The position numbers were made by a program, and so were the translations under genes. From positions 1-12,387 of the forward strand of contig USKS01000016.1 of NCBI GenBank assembly GCA_900555345.1: a stretch of 12,387 nucleotides of DNA, written 5' to 3'. This document shows, one piece after another, positions 1 through 7,272 of this stretch; position 1 is the first letter of the stretch; every line of letters starts with the position of its first letter. The notes beneath the pieces were generated by a model, which worked only from the letters and a program-made list of their open reading frames with translations, had not been told where the DNA came from and did no database searches. The stretch comes from an uncultured Eubacteriales bacterium (GTDB lineage: Bacteria; Bacillota_A; Clostridia; Oscillospirales; CAG-272).

Positions 1-99
1 GGCGGGGATCGCGGTATCCGCGGTGAGGGCGTAGCGTCTGCGGCGGGAGGCGCGGTATCCGCGGCGGGAGGCGGGATCGCAGCGGCGCGGTATCCGCGG
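1..99. repeat. GC-rich degenerate repeat patch with a recurring palindromic core
   Basis: Three exact copies of CGCGGTATCCGCGG lie at 10-23, 51-64 and 86-99. Each contains a 5-bp inverted repeat (CGCGG-TAT-CCGCG). A second unit, GCGGCGGGAGGCG, occurs at 40-52 and 61-73, so the patch is a degenerate array with spacing of about 41 then 35 bp. One forward frame stays open from base 1 to a TAG at 133-135 and would encode Gly/Ala-rich sequence, so this could be the 3' end of a gene truncated by the window edge. No recognisable domain supports that. What the repeat does is unknown. Confidence 0.6.
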
Positions 100-237
100 C
101 GAGGGTGCGGCGTGTATACAACGTCACTATGTGTATAGATCCCCATGACAGCCTGCGAAAAGCTTCGGCATGGCTGTACAACGCGTAAATTGTCGTCAAA
201 AAACCCAAACGCAGCTTACTCAAATTGTTTCAGATCA
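100..237. other. Unassigned upstream region
   Basis: No gene or RNA is recognisable here. It holds an imperfect hairpin (ACAGCC at 148-153 facing GGCTGT at 172-177, with an interrupted inner stem) that lacks a T-tract on either strand. It lies just upstream of the promoter of the dockerin gene and may include regulatory sequence, but nothing specific can be named. Confidence 0.4.
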
Positions 238-266
238 TTGACATGTGTTTAAAACATTTGTATAAT
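238..266 (+). promoter_or_regulatory. Consensus sigma-A promoter for the dockerin gene
   Basis: A perfect -35 box TTGACA (238-243) and a perfect -10 box TATAAT (261-266) are separated by exactly 17 bp. Transcription would begin near 273, giving a leader of about 68 nt before the ATG at 341. A full-consensus promoter suggests strong expression unless it is repressed. Confidence 0.88.
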
Positions 267-278
267 ATTTACAGATAC

Positions 279-309
279 GTTTTCTGCAAAGCGGCATTCT
301 GCAGAAAAC
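279..309 (+). promoter_or_regulatory. 5'-UTR stem-loop ahead of the dockerin gene
   Basis: GTTTTCTGCA (279-288) pairs perfectly with TGCAGAAAAC (300-309), leaving an 11-nt loop. The stem begins just after the predicted transcription start and ends about 17 nt before the ribosome-binding site AAAGGTGAT (326-334). It could stabilise the mRNA 5' end or be an operator overlapping the initial transcribed region. No T-tract follows, so it is not a terminator. Confidence 0.6.
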
Positions 310-340
310 CGACAAATTTTTTCGGAAAGGTGATATTAGT

Positions 341-2653
341 ATGAAAAAGATTATCTCTTCTCTGCTGATCTGCTGCATGCTGGCAGCATCACTTTGCATA
401 TTCCCCGCAAACGCCGCGGACGGGGCGGATTTTGTCGATCCTGCCGAGGGCTACGAGCCGACCGCCGCAGCCAATGAGGATGCGTCTCTTGATTTGTGGT
501 TTGACTATGCCAGCGAAAAGATCTCGCCCGACAGCACGACCTCTACCGGACGTAAAAGCGCGACTGTCTATATGGCGAAAAACGAGATCGAGGACGCGCA
601 GTTTGTTCTCTGCACAACGGACAATACGGGCAGAGACGGGCTCAGCGCTTCTCTTTCCGGTTTTACGGACAACGCCGGAAACACTCTCGACGCAGACATC
701 TTTATAGAGCTTTATCATGACTGCGGCACGAGCGGCAGCGTGCCCGACGCGATACCGCCCCTCTCCGCATACGGTCCTTTTTCGCTCACCGCCGGAAAAA
801 GCCAGGCGTTTCTTATAAAGATCACGTCTAAGTCCGATACCGCGGCAGGGCTCTACTCCTCCGATCTTACCGTGACCGACGCAAGCGGCAACGCGATCAA
901 AACCACAAAAGTTTTCGCGAAGGTATGGGATTTCGCTCTTTCCGACGAGACCGCCTGCGCCACAAGCATGAATCTTGCATACAGCTATCTTACGTCGGCA
1001 TATCCGGGGCGGGACGCGAACGAGATATACAAAAACTACTATGACTATCTGCTTGAAAACAGAGTCTGCGCATACTATCTGCCCTATAATCTGTACGACA
1101 CCAAAGCCCTTGATTATATGGATAACCCCAGAGTTACATCGTTCCAGGGCGACCGTTCATACACCGGCACATCCTATCAGAACTCCATTGTCAAGCTTAT
1201 AAGCAAGAAGGCTTATAAAGGAAGCGAAAACGCGCACCGTTTTAACAAAGCGTATTATTTCTCAAACATTGTCGACGCGGCAAAGCCCGCCGATCTCGAA
1301 AAGCTGCGCGAATACTATAACAATCTGAATTCATGGCTCAGTGCCTCAAAGCCCGACTACGCCGATGTTCCCTTCTGGTTTATTAACACCTACATAAACG
1401 ATATCGACTATACCGACGCCGACGGAAACCTTATGGACCAGATCGCGTACTACGACGATTTCGTCAATCTGTGGTGCTCCAAAACATTTGCCTATACCCG
1501 CAGTGATGAGCTCGGTACCGCAGGCGCAAAGCTTATGCAGCCGCAGAAGTGGGATTCGATTTACGGAACATTTGCCGAGCGTATGCAGAAAAAGCGCGAC
1601 GCGGGTCAGAAGGTATGGTGGTTCATATCATGGGATGTTGAAGCGCCCTACATAAACTACTATATGCAGACAGACGGCGTTGCACAGCGAGTTCTGTTCT
1701 GGCAGCAGTATGACAACGGCGTTCAGGGGTTTCTTTATAACTTTGCGAACTTCTGGTCCGGCGATTGCTACGACCCCTATGCAAATAATATTACGAATTC
1801 AGCATATCCCAATGCGCACGACGAGTCCATTCTGATCTATCCCGGAGCGAAATACGGTCTTGACACTCCCGTAGGCAGCCTGCGTCTTGAGGCAATGCGC
1901 GACGGCATCGAGGACTATCAGCTTTTCACTATGCTTGACGCGGCTCTCGGCGACGGTGCATCGGATGAGTACATTGACCGCATGACCACCGGTATGGTCA
2001 CATATTCCGTATCGGACAGCGACTACAGCGCGGCGCGCGTCGCCCTCGGAGACGCCGTTGAAAATGCGCTCAGCACCGAAAACTGCGAGCACGACTATAC
2101 CTGCGAAATTACGATACCGGCAACATGTACCGAAGCGGGCGAGGCTGTATACACCTGCGCAAAGTGCGGCAAAAGCTACACTGACGCTGTTCCCGCCGCA
2201 GGCCATACATTTACCGGCGGAAAATGCTCCGTATGCGGTGCCGACGACCCGAATGCGGTCACGCTGACACTTGACGGGACCGAGACCGTATATTCCGCGG
2301 GAGACGCCGTCAAACTTGAGGCAATAACGTTCTACAGGGAGAACTTCCTTTCATACCGTTTCACCGGTTGGAGCGGAGACGAAGACATTATCGGCAGTGA
2401 TCCTAATGCCACGGCAATCGAGTTTACAATGCCCGCGAAAAACGTCTCACTTACACAGAATTATCTTATCATAGGCGATATTAACAGTGACGGAAACGTA
2501 AACGGAATAGATCTGAATCTTATGAGGCGGATGATGATAGGTCTGTACCCGCGTAATGATTCCGTCGACATCAATTATGACGACAACATGAACAGCATAG
2601 ATTTGAATCTCATGAGACGAATGATGATCGGTCTGTATATTCCCACAAAATAA
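341..2653 (+). CDS. Secreted DUF4091 (GH123-related) protein with Cys-rich module and C-terminal type I dockerin
   Basis: The 770-aa product has a classic signal peptide (MKK start, hydrophobic core, probable cleavage after ANA near residue 25). The middle region matches the DUF4091 pattern of GH123-type glycosidases: VWWFISWD from 425, a 'QGFLYNFANFWS' stretch, LIYPG at 498-502 and 'RLEAMRDGIEDYQL' near 515-528. Residues 582-633 form a Cys-rich module (CxxC at 606-609 and 629-632), followed by a beta-rich linker. Residues 712-766 are a dockerin with two Ca-binding loops: D713/N715/D717/N719/N721/D724 and D743/N745/D747/N749/N751/D754. The dockerin implies docking to a cohesin scaffoldin encoded elsewhere. 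The ATG has a strong Shine-Dalgarno (AAAGGTGAT, 6 nt spacing). The substrate is unknown; GH123 relatives act on N-acetylgalactosamine glycans. The usual Asp-Glu pair is not obvious, so hydrolase activity is uncertain. Confidence 0.88.
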   Translation: MKKIISSLLICCMLAASLCIFPANAADGADFVDPAEGYEPTAAANEDASLDLWFDYASEKISPDSTTSTGRKSATVYMAKNEIEDAQFVLCTTDNTGRDGLSASLSGFTDNAGNTLDADIFIELYHDCGTSGSVPDAIPPLSAYGPFSLTAGKSQAFLIKITSKSDTAAGLYSSDLTVTDASGNAIKTTKVFAKVWDFALSDETACATSMNLAYSYLTSAYPGRDANEIYKNYYDYLLENRVCAYYLPYNLYDTKALDYMDNPRVTSFQGDRSYTGTSYQNSIVKLISKKAYKGSENAHRFNKAYYFSNIVDAAKPADLEKLREYYNNLNSWLSASKPDYADVPFWFINTYINDIDYTDADGNLMDQIAYYDDFVNLWCSKTFAYTRSDELGTAGAKLMQPQKWDSIYGTFAERMQKKRDAGQKVWWFISWDVEAPYINYYMQTDGVAQRVLFWQQYDNGVQGFLYNFANFWSGDCYDPYANNITNSAYPNAHDESILIYPGAKYGLDTPVGSLRLEAMRDGIEDYQLFTMLDAALGDGASDEYIDRMTTGMVTYSVSDSDYSAARVALGDAVENALSTENCEHDYTCEITIPATCTEAGEAVYTCAKCGKSYTDAVPAAGHTFTGGKCSVCGADDPNAVTLTLDGTETVYSAGDAVKLEAITFYRENFLSYRFTGWSGDEDIIGSDPNATAIEFTMPAKNVSLTQNYLIIGDINSDGNVNGIDLNLMRRMMIGLYPRNDSVDINYDDNMNSIDLNLMRRMMIGLYIPTK

Positions 2654-2678
2654 GGCGGACGCCGAAAATGCCCGTAAT

Positions 2679-2713
2679 AAAAGCTCCGCAGCCAAAAGGC
2701 TGCGGAGCTTTTT
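2679..2713. terminator. Bidirectional intrinsic terminator between convergent genes
   Basis: AAGCTCCGCAGCC (2681-2693) pairs with GGCTGCGGAGCTT (2698-2710) around an AAAA loop, and Ts run to 2713 on the plus strand. On the minus strand the A-run at 2679-2682 supplies the U-tract. It sits 25 nt after the dockerin gene stop and 37 nt beyond the stop of the convergent transglutaminase-like gene, so it can serve both. Confidence 0.9.
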
Positions 2714-2750
2714 AAATCGTTTCGGCTGCATGTCCGGCAAAGGCGGCTCA

Positions 2751-4280
2751 TCATTTTTGTGTAACGGTCTCGACCTCGCAGAAAGGAAACTCGCCGTATC
2801 CCACGTACCCTATCTGACCGTCTGCCCAGCCGAGCTGACCGTCCATTGTCAGCTGCACCCACTGGTGCGTATACAGATTTTCGTTTACATGCGCCCATTT
2901 GTATCCCATGCATCCAAGCAGCATGCCGAGCGCTCTTGTTGCACCCGCACACGAATACTCGCCTTTTACAAACACGCCGTACGCCGTAGCGTAATCCGCG
3001 CCCTCCATGGTGTAGGTACACTGCAAGCAATACTGCGCTACTATCTGCGCCGCCGCCTGCACCTTTTCAATATCGGTGCTGCCGGTAATGCCCGCCGCAA
3101 GCCTTTTTGCAACTGCAAGTGCCTCGTTGTACTTTGTACTTCCCGCTCCCGAGCCGCCCGCAGAGCCGGAATTATTGCTCCATGTACCTTTATCGCCGCC
3201 GGAGTTTGATCCGTTTGTCGGTGCGGGAGCAACAGCGGGTTTCGGCGCTTTTTTCGTACGTCCGCTCGCGGACTCGCTCTGCGCGCTTGTATACTTGTCT
3301 TCTCCGACGGTGACGCATACCGTCGCCTTGTAAAACTCTTCGGTATCGTCGGAAAGCCCTTTGTGCACATACTGTGTTTCGGTTATATTTTCGGCAATTG
3401 CCTTATATTCGCCGTCAGCCGTATCTGAGCAGTACAGCGTATATGCCGCGCTTGCTCCCTCAGGCAAGGTATCGCCGCAGGCGTTCCACTTCACCGTAAT
3501 GCTCGACGTGTCGGGCTCCTCGGCGGAAAGCCCTGTCACAGGCGACGGATTTGTTCTGATGCTCTTGTTCTCCGACATATCGCTGCGGTACTCTCTGCCG
3601 TCGGCTTTTGCAGCGGTGCAGACTTCAAACGAATACTCCGCAAGGGGAACAAGGTCTTTAATTTCATATGTTTCGGCGCCCGAAACGTTTTCGGCATTTG
3701 TCTTTATTTCCCCGTTCTCATACACGGTAACTTCGTATGCGAACTCAATATCGCTGCCGTCGGAGTTTTTCTCCGTCATAGGCTCGCATGACCACATTAT
3801 CATTGCGGCGCTGTCGCCCTCGGCTGCCGCCTTCTCAATTGTCGGAGCGGGCACGGTGAGCTCCGCGGTCGTGAACCGAAGCGTTTCGGAATACCTGAGG
3901 TACACTTTTTTCCCGAATATGCTGCGATACGGCGCAACGACTGCGTAGTAGTCCGTATCGGGCAAAAGCTTTGTAAGCGAAGTGCCCGCGCCGTCGCACT
4001 CTTTGCCGTCAACAAGCGTTAAAGAGTCGCTGCCTCCGTCCCTTATGCATTCGGCGATCTCGTCATCGCTCGGCTCATGGTCGGAATATACAAGCGCCTC
4101 TCCGCTCGCAAAACCTTTGGTGCTCCAAGTTATCTTTGCACGGTTCCACTGCACCGAGCCGCATTCAACGTCGACGGCGGCGCGCGCAAAGCGCAGCATA
4201 TATACCGCCGAGCCGACAAAAGCCGTCACCAGCACTGCCGCGACAACGATTATCAGGAAGATCATTGTTTTTTTCTTCAT
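2751..4280 (-). CDS. Membrane-anchored FN3-repeat protein with C-terminal transglutaminase-like domain
   Basis: The 509-aa product starts with a charged MKKK and a single membrane segment (about 5-29), so most of it should lie outside the cell. Three fibronectin-III-like repeats follow (about 36-139, 143-244, 246-346), then a Pro/Gly/Ser linker (about 347-387). Residues 388-509 resemble transglutaminase-like cysteine proteases. The Cys in EYSCAGATRA (C444), the His in YTHQWV (H472) and the Asp in GWADGQ (D487) give a complete Cys-His-Asp triad in the expected order. Members of this superfamily are more often peptidases or amidases than cross-linkers; the substrate here is unknown. The start is set by a Shine-Dalgarno AAGGGAG at 4291-4297, about 10 nt upstream. 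It follows the GalE gene on the same strand after a 108-bp gap containing a hairpin, so it may be a weakly coupled last gene of that operon or separately transcribed. Confidence 0.82.
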   Translation of the reverse strand: MKKKTMIFLIIVVAAVLVTAFVGSAVYMLRFARAAVDVECGSVQWNRAKITWSTKGFASGEALVYSDHEPSDDEIAECIRDGGSDSLTLVDGKECDGAGTSLTKLLPDTDYYAVVAPYRSIFGKKVYLRYSETLRFTTAELTVPAPTIEKAAAEGDSAAMIMWSCEPMTEKNSDGSDIEFAYEVTVYENGEIKTNAENVSGAETYEIKDLVPLAEYSFEVCTAAKADGREYRSDMSENKSIRTNPSPVTGLSAEEPDTSSITVKWNACGDTLPEGASAAYTLYCSDTADGEYKAIAENITETQYVHKGLSDDTEEFYKATVCVTVGEDKYTSAQSESASGRTKKAPKPAVAPAPTNGSNSGGDKGTWSNNSGSAGGSGAGSTKYNEALAVAKRLAAGITGSTDIEKVQAAAQIVAQYCLQCTYTMEGADYATAYGVFVKGEYSCAGATRALGMLLGCMGYKWAHVNENLYTHQWVQLTMDGQLGWADGQIGYVGYGEFPFCEVETVTQK

Positions 4281-4348
4281 TTTTTTGCAGCTCCCTTTTC
4301 TCGCAAATAACCGCCGCGCGTTTCTATGCGTCGCGGCGTCTATCCGAA

Positions 4349-4379
4349 AGATCCGGATTTTACAAAAAAATCCGGATCT
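4349..4379 (-). terminator. Hairpin between the GalE and transglutaminase-like genes (possible partial terminator)
   Basis: AGATCCGGATTTT (4349-4361) and AAAATCCGGATCT (4367-4379) form a perfect 13-bp stem with a 5-nt loop, beginning 9 nt after the GalE stop. Read on the minus strand, only TTT follows the stem. The long T-run lies inside the stem beside the loop, so it may attenuate rather than stop transcription. Confidence 0.55.
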
Positions 4380-4388
4380 GCGGTATTC

Positions 4389-5375
4389 TTAATATTCTTT
4401 TTTGCAATACCAGTTCCATGCGGTGCTGACGATCACGTCAATGTCCGCATATTTCGGCTCCCAGCCGAGCACGCTTTTCGCTTTTGCGCGGCTGCCCACA
4501 AGAACCGCCGGATCGCCCGCTCTGCGCTGCACGGGGGTGACGGTAAAATCCCGACCGGTAACGCGTTTTACGCTGTCGATTATTTCAAGAACCGAAGTTC
4601 CCCGCTCGTTGCCGAGGTTGAGAAATACGTTTTCTCCTCCGCGCGAAAGATACTCAAGAGCGCGGACGTGCGCGTCGGCAAGATCCGTCACGTGTATGTA
4701 GTCGCGAACGCATGAGCCGTCCGGAGTGGGATAGTCGGTGCCGAAGACCTTTATGTCGCTCCTCGCGCCGGAGGCGGCATCAAGCACCAACGGGATAATA
4801 TGCGTCTCCGGGTCGTGGCTCTCGCCTATCTCGCCGTCCGGGTCCGCGCCCGCGGCGTTAAAATATCTGAGCACCGCAAACTGCAGCCCGTATGCCGCGG
4901 CATAATCCTTGAAAATGCGCTCCACCATGAGCTTTGTGGCTCCGTACGGGTTTATGGGCGCCTGAGGCATATCCTCCGTAATAGGCACTCTTTCGGGCTC
5001 GCCGTAGGTAGCGCAGGTCGAAGAAAATATGATCCTGCGGCAGCCTCGGCTGCGCATTACCCGCAGAAGGTTCAGCGTATTTGCTACATTGTTGAAATAA
5101 TACTTTTCGGGGTCGGTAACGCTCTCTCCCACATACGCAAACGCGGCAAAATGCACCACAGCCTCTATGGGATCGTCGCTGTCCGCCGCGTCAAACGCGG
5201 CCTCTATGTCTTCAATATTCTTAAGGTCTCCCAAAATAAAGCGGCCCCATTTGACCGCTTCCCGGTGACCGTACTCCAGATTGTCGAGTACGATCGTTTT
5301 ATATCCGCGCCGGTTAAGCTCTTTGTTTGTATGCGAGCCTATATAACCTGCGCCGCCGCAGACAAGAACAGACAT
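4389..5375 (-). CDS. galE: UDP-glucose 4-epimerase family (GalE-type) NAD-dependent epimerase
   Basis: This 328-aa short-chain dehydrogenase inverts C4 of a UDP-sugar using tightly bound NAD. It has the Rossmann motif GGAGYIGSH (7-15), the FSST motif (117-120; T120 aligns with the catalytic Ser124 of E. coli GalE), the YGATK pair Y144/K148, and the family hallmarks RYFNAAGADPDGEIGE and VRDYIHVTDLA. Length is normal for GalE (about 330-340). By alignment, the residue at the position of E. coli Tyr299, which limits sugar size, is Leu292. The start has a good Shine-Dalgarno (GGGAGG, plus-strand 5383-5388). It follows the phosphoglycosyl transferase by 94 bp. The default call is UDP-Glc/UDP-Gal epimerase; UDP-xylose 4-epimerase (to UDP-arabinose) is a real alternative because ugd and uxs are in the same operon. 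Confidence 0.88.
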   Translation of the reverse strand: MSVLVCGGAGYIGSHTNKELNRRGYKTIVLDNLEYGHREAVKWGRFILGDLKNIEDIEAAFDAADSDDPIEAVVHFAAFAYVGESVTDPEKYYFNNVANTLNLLRVMRSRGCRRIIFSSTCATYGEPERVPITEDMPQAPINPYGATKLMVERIFKDYAAAYGLQFAVLRYFNAAGADPDGEIGESHDPETHIIPLVLDAASGARSDIKVFGTDYPTPDGSCVRDYIHVTDLADAHVRALEYLSRGGENVFLNLGNERGTSVLEIIDSVKRVTGRDFTVTPVQRRAGDPAVLVGSRAKAKSVLGWEPKYADIDVIVSTAWNWYCKKEY

Positions 5376-5469
5376 TATTTATCCTCCCGTGCGGCATGCC
5401 GTGTTTTTTTGCGGCACACCTGTTTTTATAAGCGCCGACATCCGGCCGCGGCACAGCGGCTCAGACCGT

Positions 5470-6282
5470 TTACTTTTCGGCCTTTGCCGATACTTCGCCC
5501 TCGTTAAGCTTTTCGCCGCGCTTCTTTGTCGCGTCAGACGACGCAGAATTGCCGACGGTCTCATCTGCCGCACTGTCGGCGGCGTTCTCCGCGCCGTCAT
5601 ATCCCGCTTTTCCGGCAAGTGTATACGACACGGTTTTGAATATAAGCTTTATATCGACCGCGCAGGACGCATCGCGCGCATAGTCAACATCCATCTGCAT
5701 ACGTCTCTCAAAATCCACCTTTGAGCGCTCCGAGGTCTGCCAGTAGCAGGTAAGTCCCTGGGGCACGCCGTATCTTTCGGCATATGTATCTCCGAAGCGG
5801 CTTTGTTCTTCTTCGTATTCGTATGTAGGAAGCGGGCGCGGACCGACGATGGACATATCCCCACGCAGAATATTTATAAGCTGGGGCAGCTCGTCGATAT
5901 TGGTCTTGCGGATAAATCTGCCCACTTTTGTAATGCGCGGGTCTTCGCTGTCTGCCAGCTTGAACGAAACATCGTCGCTGCCGTACTGTTTTCTCAGTTC
6001 TTCGTGAATCTTATCCGCGTCCTTTCTCATGGAGCGGAATTTGTACATATTGAATGTGCGGCGCCCTTTACCCACGCGCTTCTGTACGTAGAAAACAGGA
6101 AAGCCGTCCTCGACGGCAATAGCTATAGCTACTATGAGCATGGGCAGAAAAAGGATCACAAGCGCGACGAACGAGGCGGCAATATCCGCGCATCTTTTAA
6201 GTACGCGGTATACCGCGCCGCCTTTTCTTGCGGCGCTTGTGTTTTCGGTTTTGAGCGGTACCGTGGTTGCGTTTTTTTTCAT
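5470..6282 (-). CDS. Undecaprenyl-phosphate sugar-1-phosphate transferase (monotopic phosphoglycosyl transferase)
   Basis: This bacterial sugar transferase (PglC/WcaJ catalytic core, 270 aa from the chosen start) moves a sugar-1-phosphate from a UDP-sugar to undecaprenyl phosphate at the inner membrane face. Visible parts are one reentrant or membrane helix with an internal Pro (about 36-58), FYVQKRVGKGRR (64-75), YKFRSM (80-85), the catalytic Asp-Glu in DELPQL (D130/E131), GDMSIVGPRP (141-150) and GLTCYWQTS (about 176-184). The long WcaJ-type N-terminal membrane domain is absent. The last ~44 residues are an Ala/Glu/Lys/Asp-rich tail outside the family core. A start at 6306 adds 8 residues but has no Shine-Dalgarno; the ATG at 6282 has AGGGA 11 nt upstream. 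It lies directly after uxs in the operon. The sugar transferred cannot be read from sequence. Confidence 0.87.
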   Translation of the reverse strand: MKKNATTVPLKTENTSAARKGGAVYRVLKRCADIAASFVALVILFLPMLIVAIAIAVEDGFPVFYVQKRVGKGRRTFNMYKFRSMRKDADKIHEELRKQYGSDDVSFKLADSEDPRITKVGRFIRKTNIDELPQLINILRGDMSIVGPRPLPTYEYEEEQSRFGDTYAERYGVPQGLTCYWQTSERSKVDFERRMQMDVDYARDASCAVDIKLIFKTVSYTLAGKAGYDGAENAADSAADETVGNSASSDATKKRGEKLNEGEVSAKAEK

Positions 6283-6324
6283 CTTTTCACTTTTCCCTGA
6301 CGGCATATCCGTCGGATATGTAAA

Positions 6325-7266
6325 TTATATAAGCCCTCTGAAATACTCTATGGTGCGGTCAAGCCCCTCGTCAAGGCATATTGCGGGACTCCAGCCGCCG
6401 AGTTCTGCGTTTGCAAGAGATATATCCGCCTTTCTTCTTGTGGGGTCGTCGCTCGGCAGGGGCATATGAATAATACCCGCGGTGCTGCCCGTTTTTGCCG
6501 TTACGAGATTTGCAAGCTCAAGCATGGTGAATTCTCCCGGGTTGCCCAGGTTTACGGGGCCCGTAAAGTCGCTGCGGCTGTACTCCATCATGCGGATGAT
6601 ACCCTCTATAAGGTCGTCCACATACTGGAAGGAGCGCGTCTGCGTTCCGTCACCATAAACGGTGAGCGGCTCGTTTTTCAGAGCCTGAATTATAAAATTG
6701 GATACTACTCTGCCGTCATCGGGGTCCATTTTCGGCCCGTAGGTATTGAAAATGCGTATGACCTTTATTTTCGTGCCGAATTCTCTGTTATAGTCAAAGC
6801 AAAGGCTTTCGGCGCAGCGCTTGCCCTCGTCGTAGCAGCTTCTGATGCCGTGGCAGTTGACGCAGCCTCTGTATGACTCCACCTGCGGGTGCACCTCGGG
6901 ATCGCCGTACACCTCGCTTGTGGAAAACTGCATAAGCGTTGCGTTGTACTTCGTGGCAAGCTCCAGCATATTTATAACGCCGAAAATACAGGTCTTCGTC
7001 GTTTTCGTGGGGCTTTTCTGATATGCGGGCGGGCTTGCGGGGCAAGCCGCGTTGTATATTCTGTCGCACGGGATGTTTACAGGGTCGCACACATCCGCCT
7101 CGATAAACTCAAAGCGATCCGACTTCAGGCACTTTTCAAGGTTTTCCATTCTGCCTGTATACAGATTGTCCAGCGCCGTAACGTAGTTTCCCGGGTCGGC
7201 AAGAAGCCTCTCGCACAGATTGCTGCCTATAAAGCCGGCGCCGCCGGTCACAAGTATCCTTTTCAT
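6325..7266 (-). CDS. uxs: UDP-glucuronate decarboxylase (UDP-xylose synthase)
   Basis: This enzyme oxidatively decarboxylates UDP-glucuronate to UDP-xylose with bound NAD. The 313-aa protein shows VTGGAGFIGSNL (6-17), the family signature ACPASPPAYQ..PTKT (about 74-89), STSEVYGDP (115-123, with catalytic S/T-E), the RSCYDEGKR motif giving Y145 and K149, and FNTYGP, DGRVVSNFI and TRSFQYVDDL. These distinguish UXS from GalE or dTDP-glucose dehydratase. The chosen ATG (7264-7266) lies 6 nt after the ugd stop; an in-frame TTG at 7270-7272 would abut that stop directly. Neither has a clear Shine-Dalgarno, so translation is probably coupled to ugd. It takes the product of Ugd as substrate, so the two form a two-step pathway. 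Confidence 0.93.
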   Translation of the reverse strand: MKRILVTGGAGFIGSNLCERLLADPGNYVTALDNLYTGRMENLEKCLKSDRFEFIEADVCDPVNIPCDRIYNAACPASPPAYQKSPTKTTKTCIFGVINMLELATKYNATLMQFSTSEVYGDPEVHPQVESYRGCVNCHGIRSCYDEGKRCAESLCFDYNREFGTKIKVIRIFNTYGPKMDPDDGRVVSNFIIQALKNEPLTVYGDGTQTRSFQYVDDLIEGIIRMMEYSRSDFTGPVNLGNPGEFTMLELANLVTAKTGSTAGIIHMPLPSDDPTRRKADISLANAELGGWSPAICLDEGLDRTIEYFRGLI

Positions 7267-7272
7267 ATGCAA

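Noticed and set aside
148..177. Imperfect hairpin as a terminator of an upstream gene
   Set aside because: The stem is interrupted by bulges and has no T-tract on either strand; no upstream gene can be confirmed.
2575..3030. 151-codon open frame on the minus strand spanning the terminator
   Set aside because: It overlaps the end of the dockerin gene, the bidirectional terminator and the transglutaminase-like gene in a wrong frame.
4800..5507. 235-codon open frame on the plus strand
   Set aside because: It is antisense to galE and crosses into the phosphoglycosyl transferase gene; Arg-rich translation with no domain.
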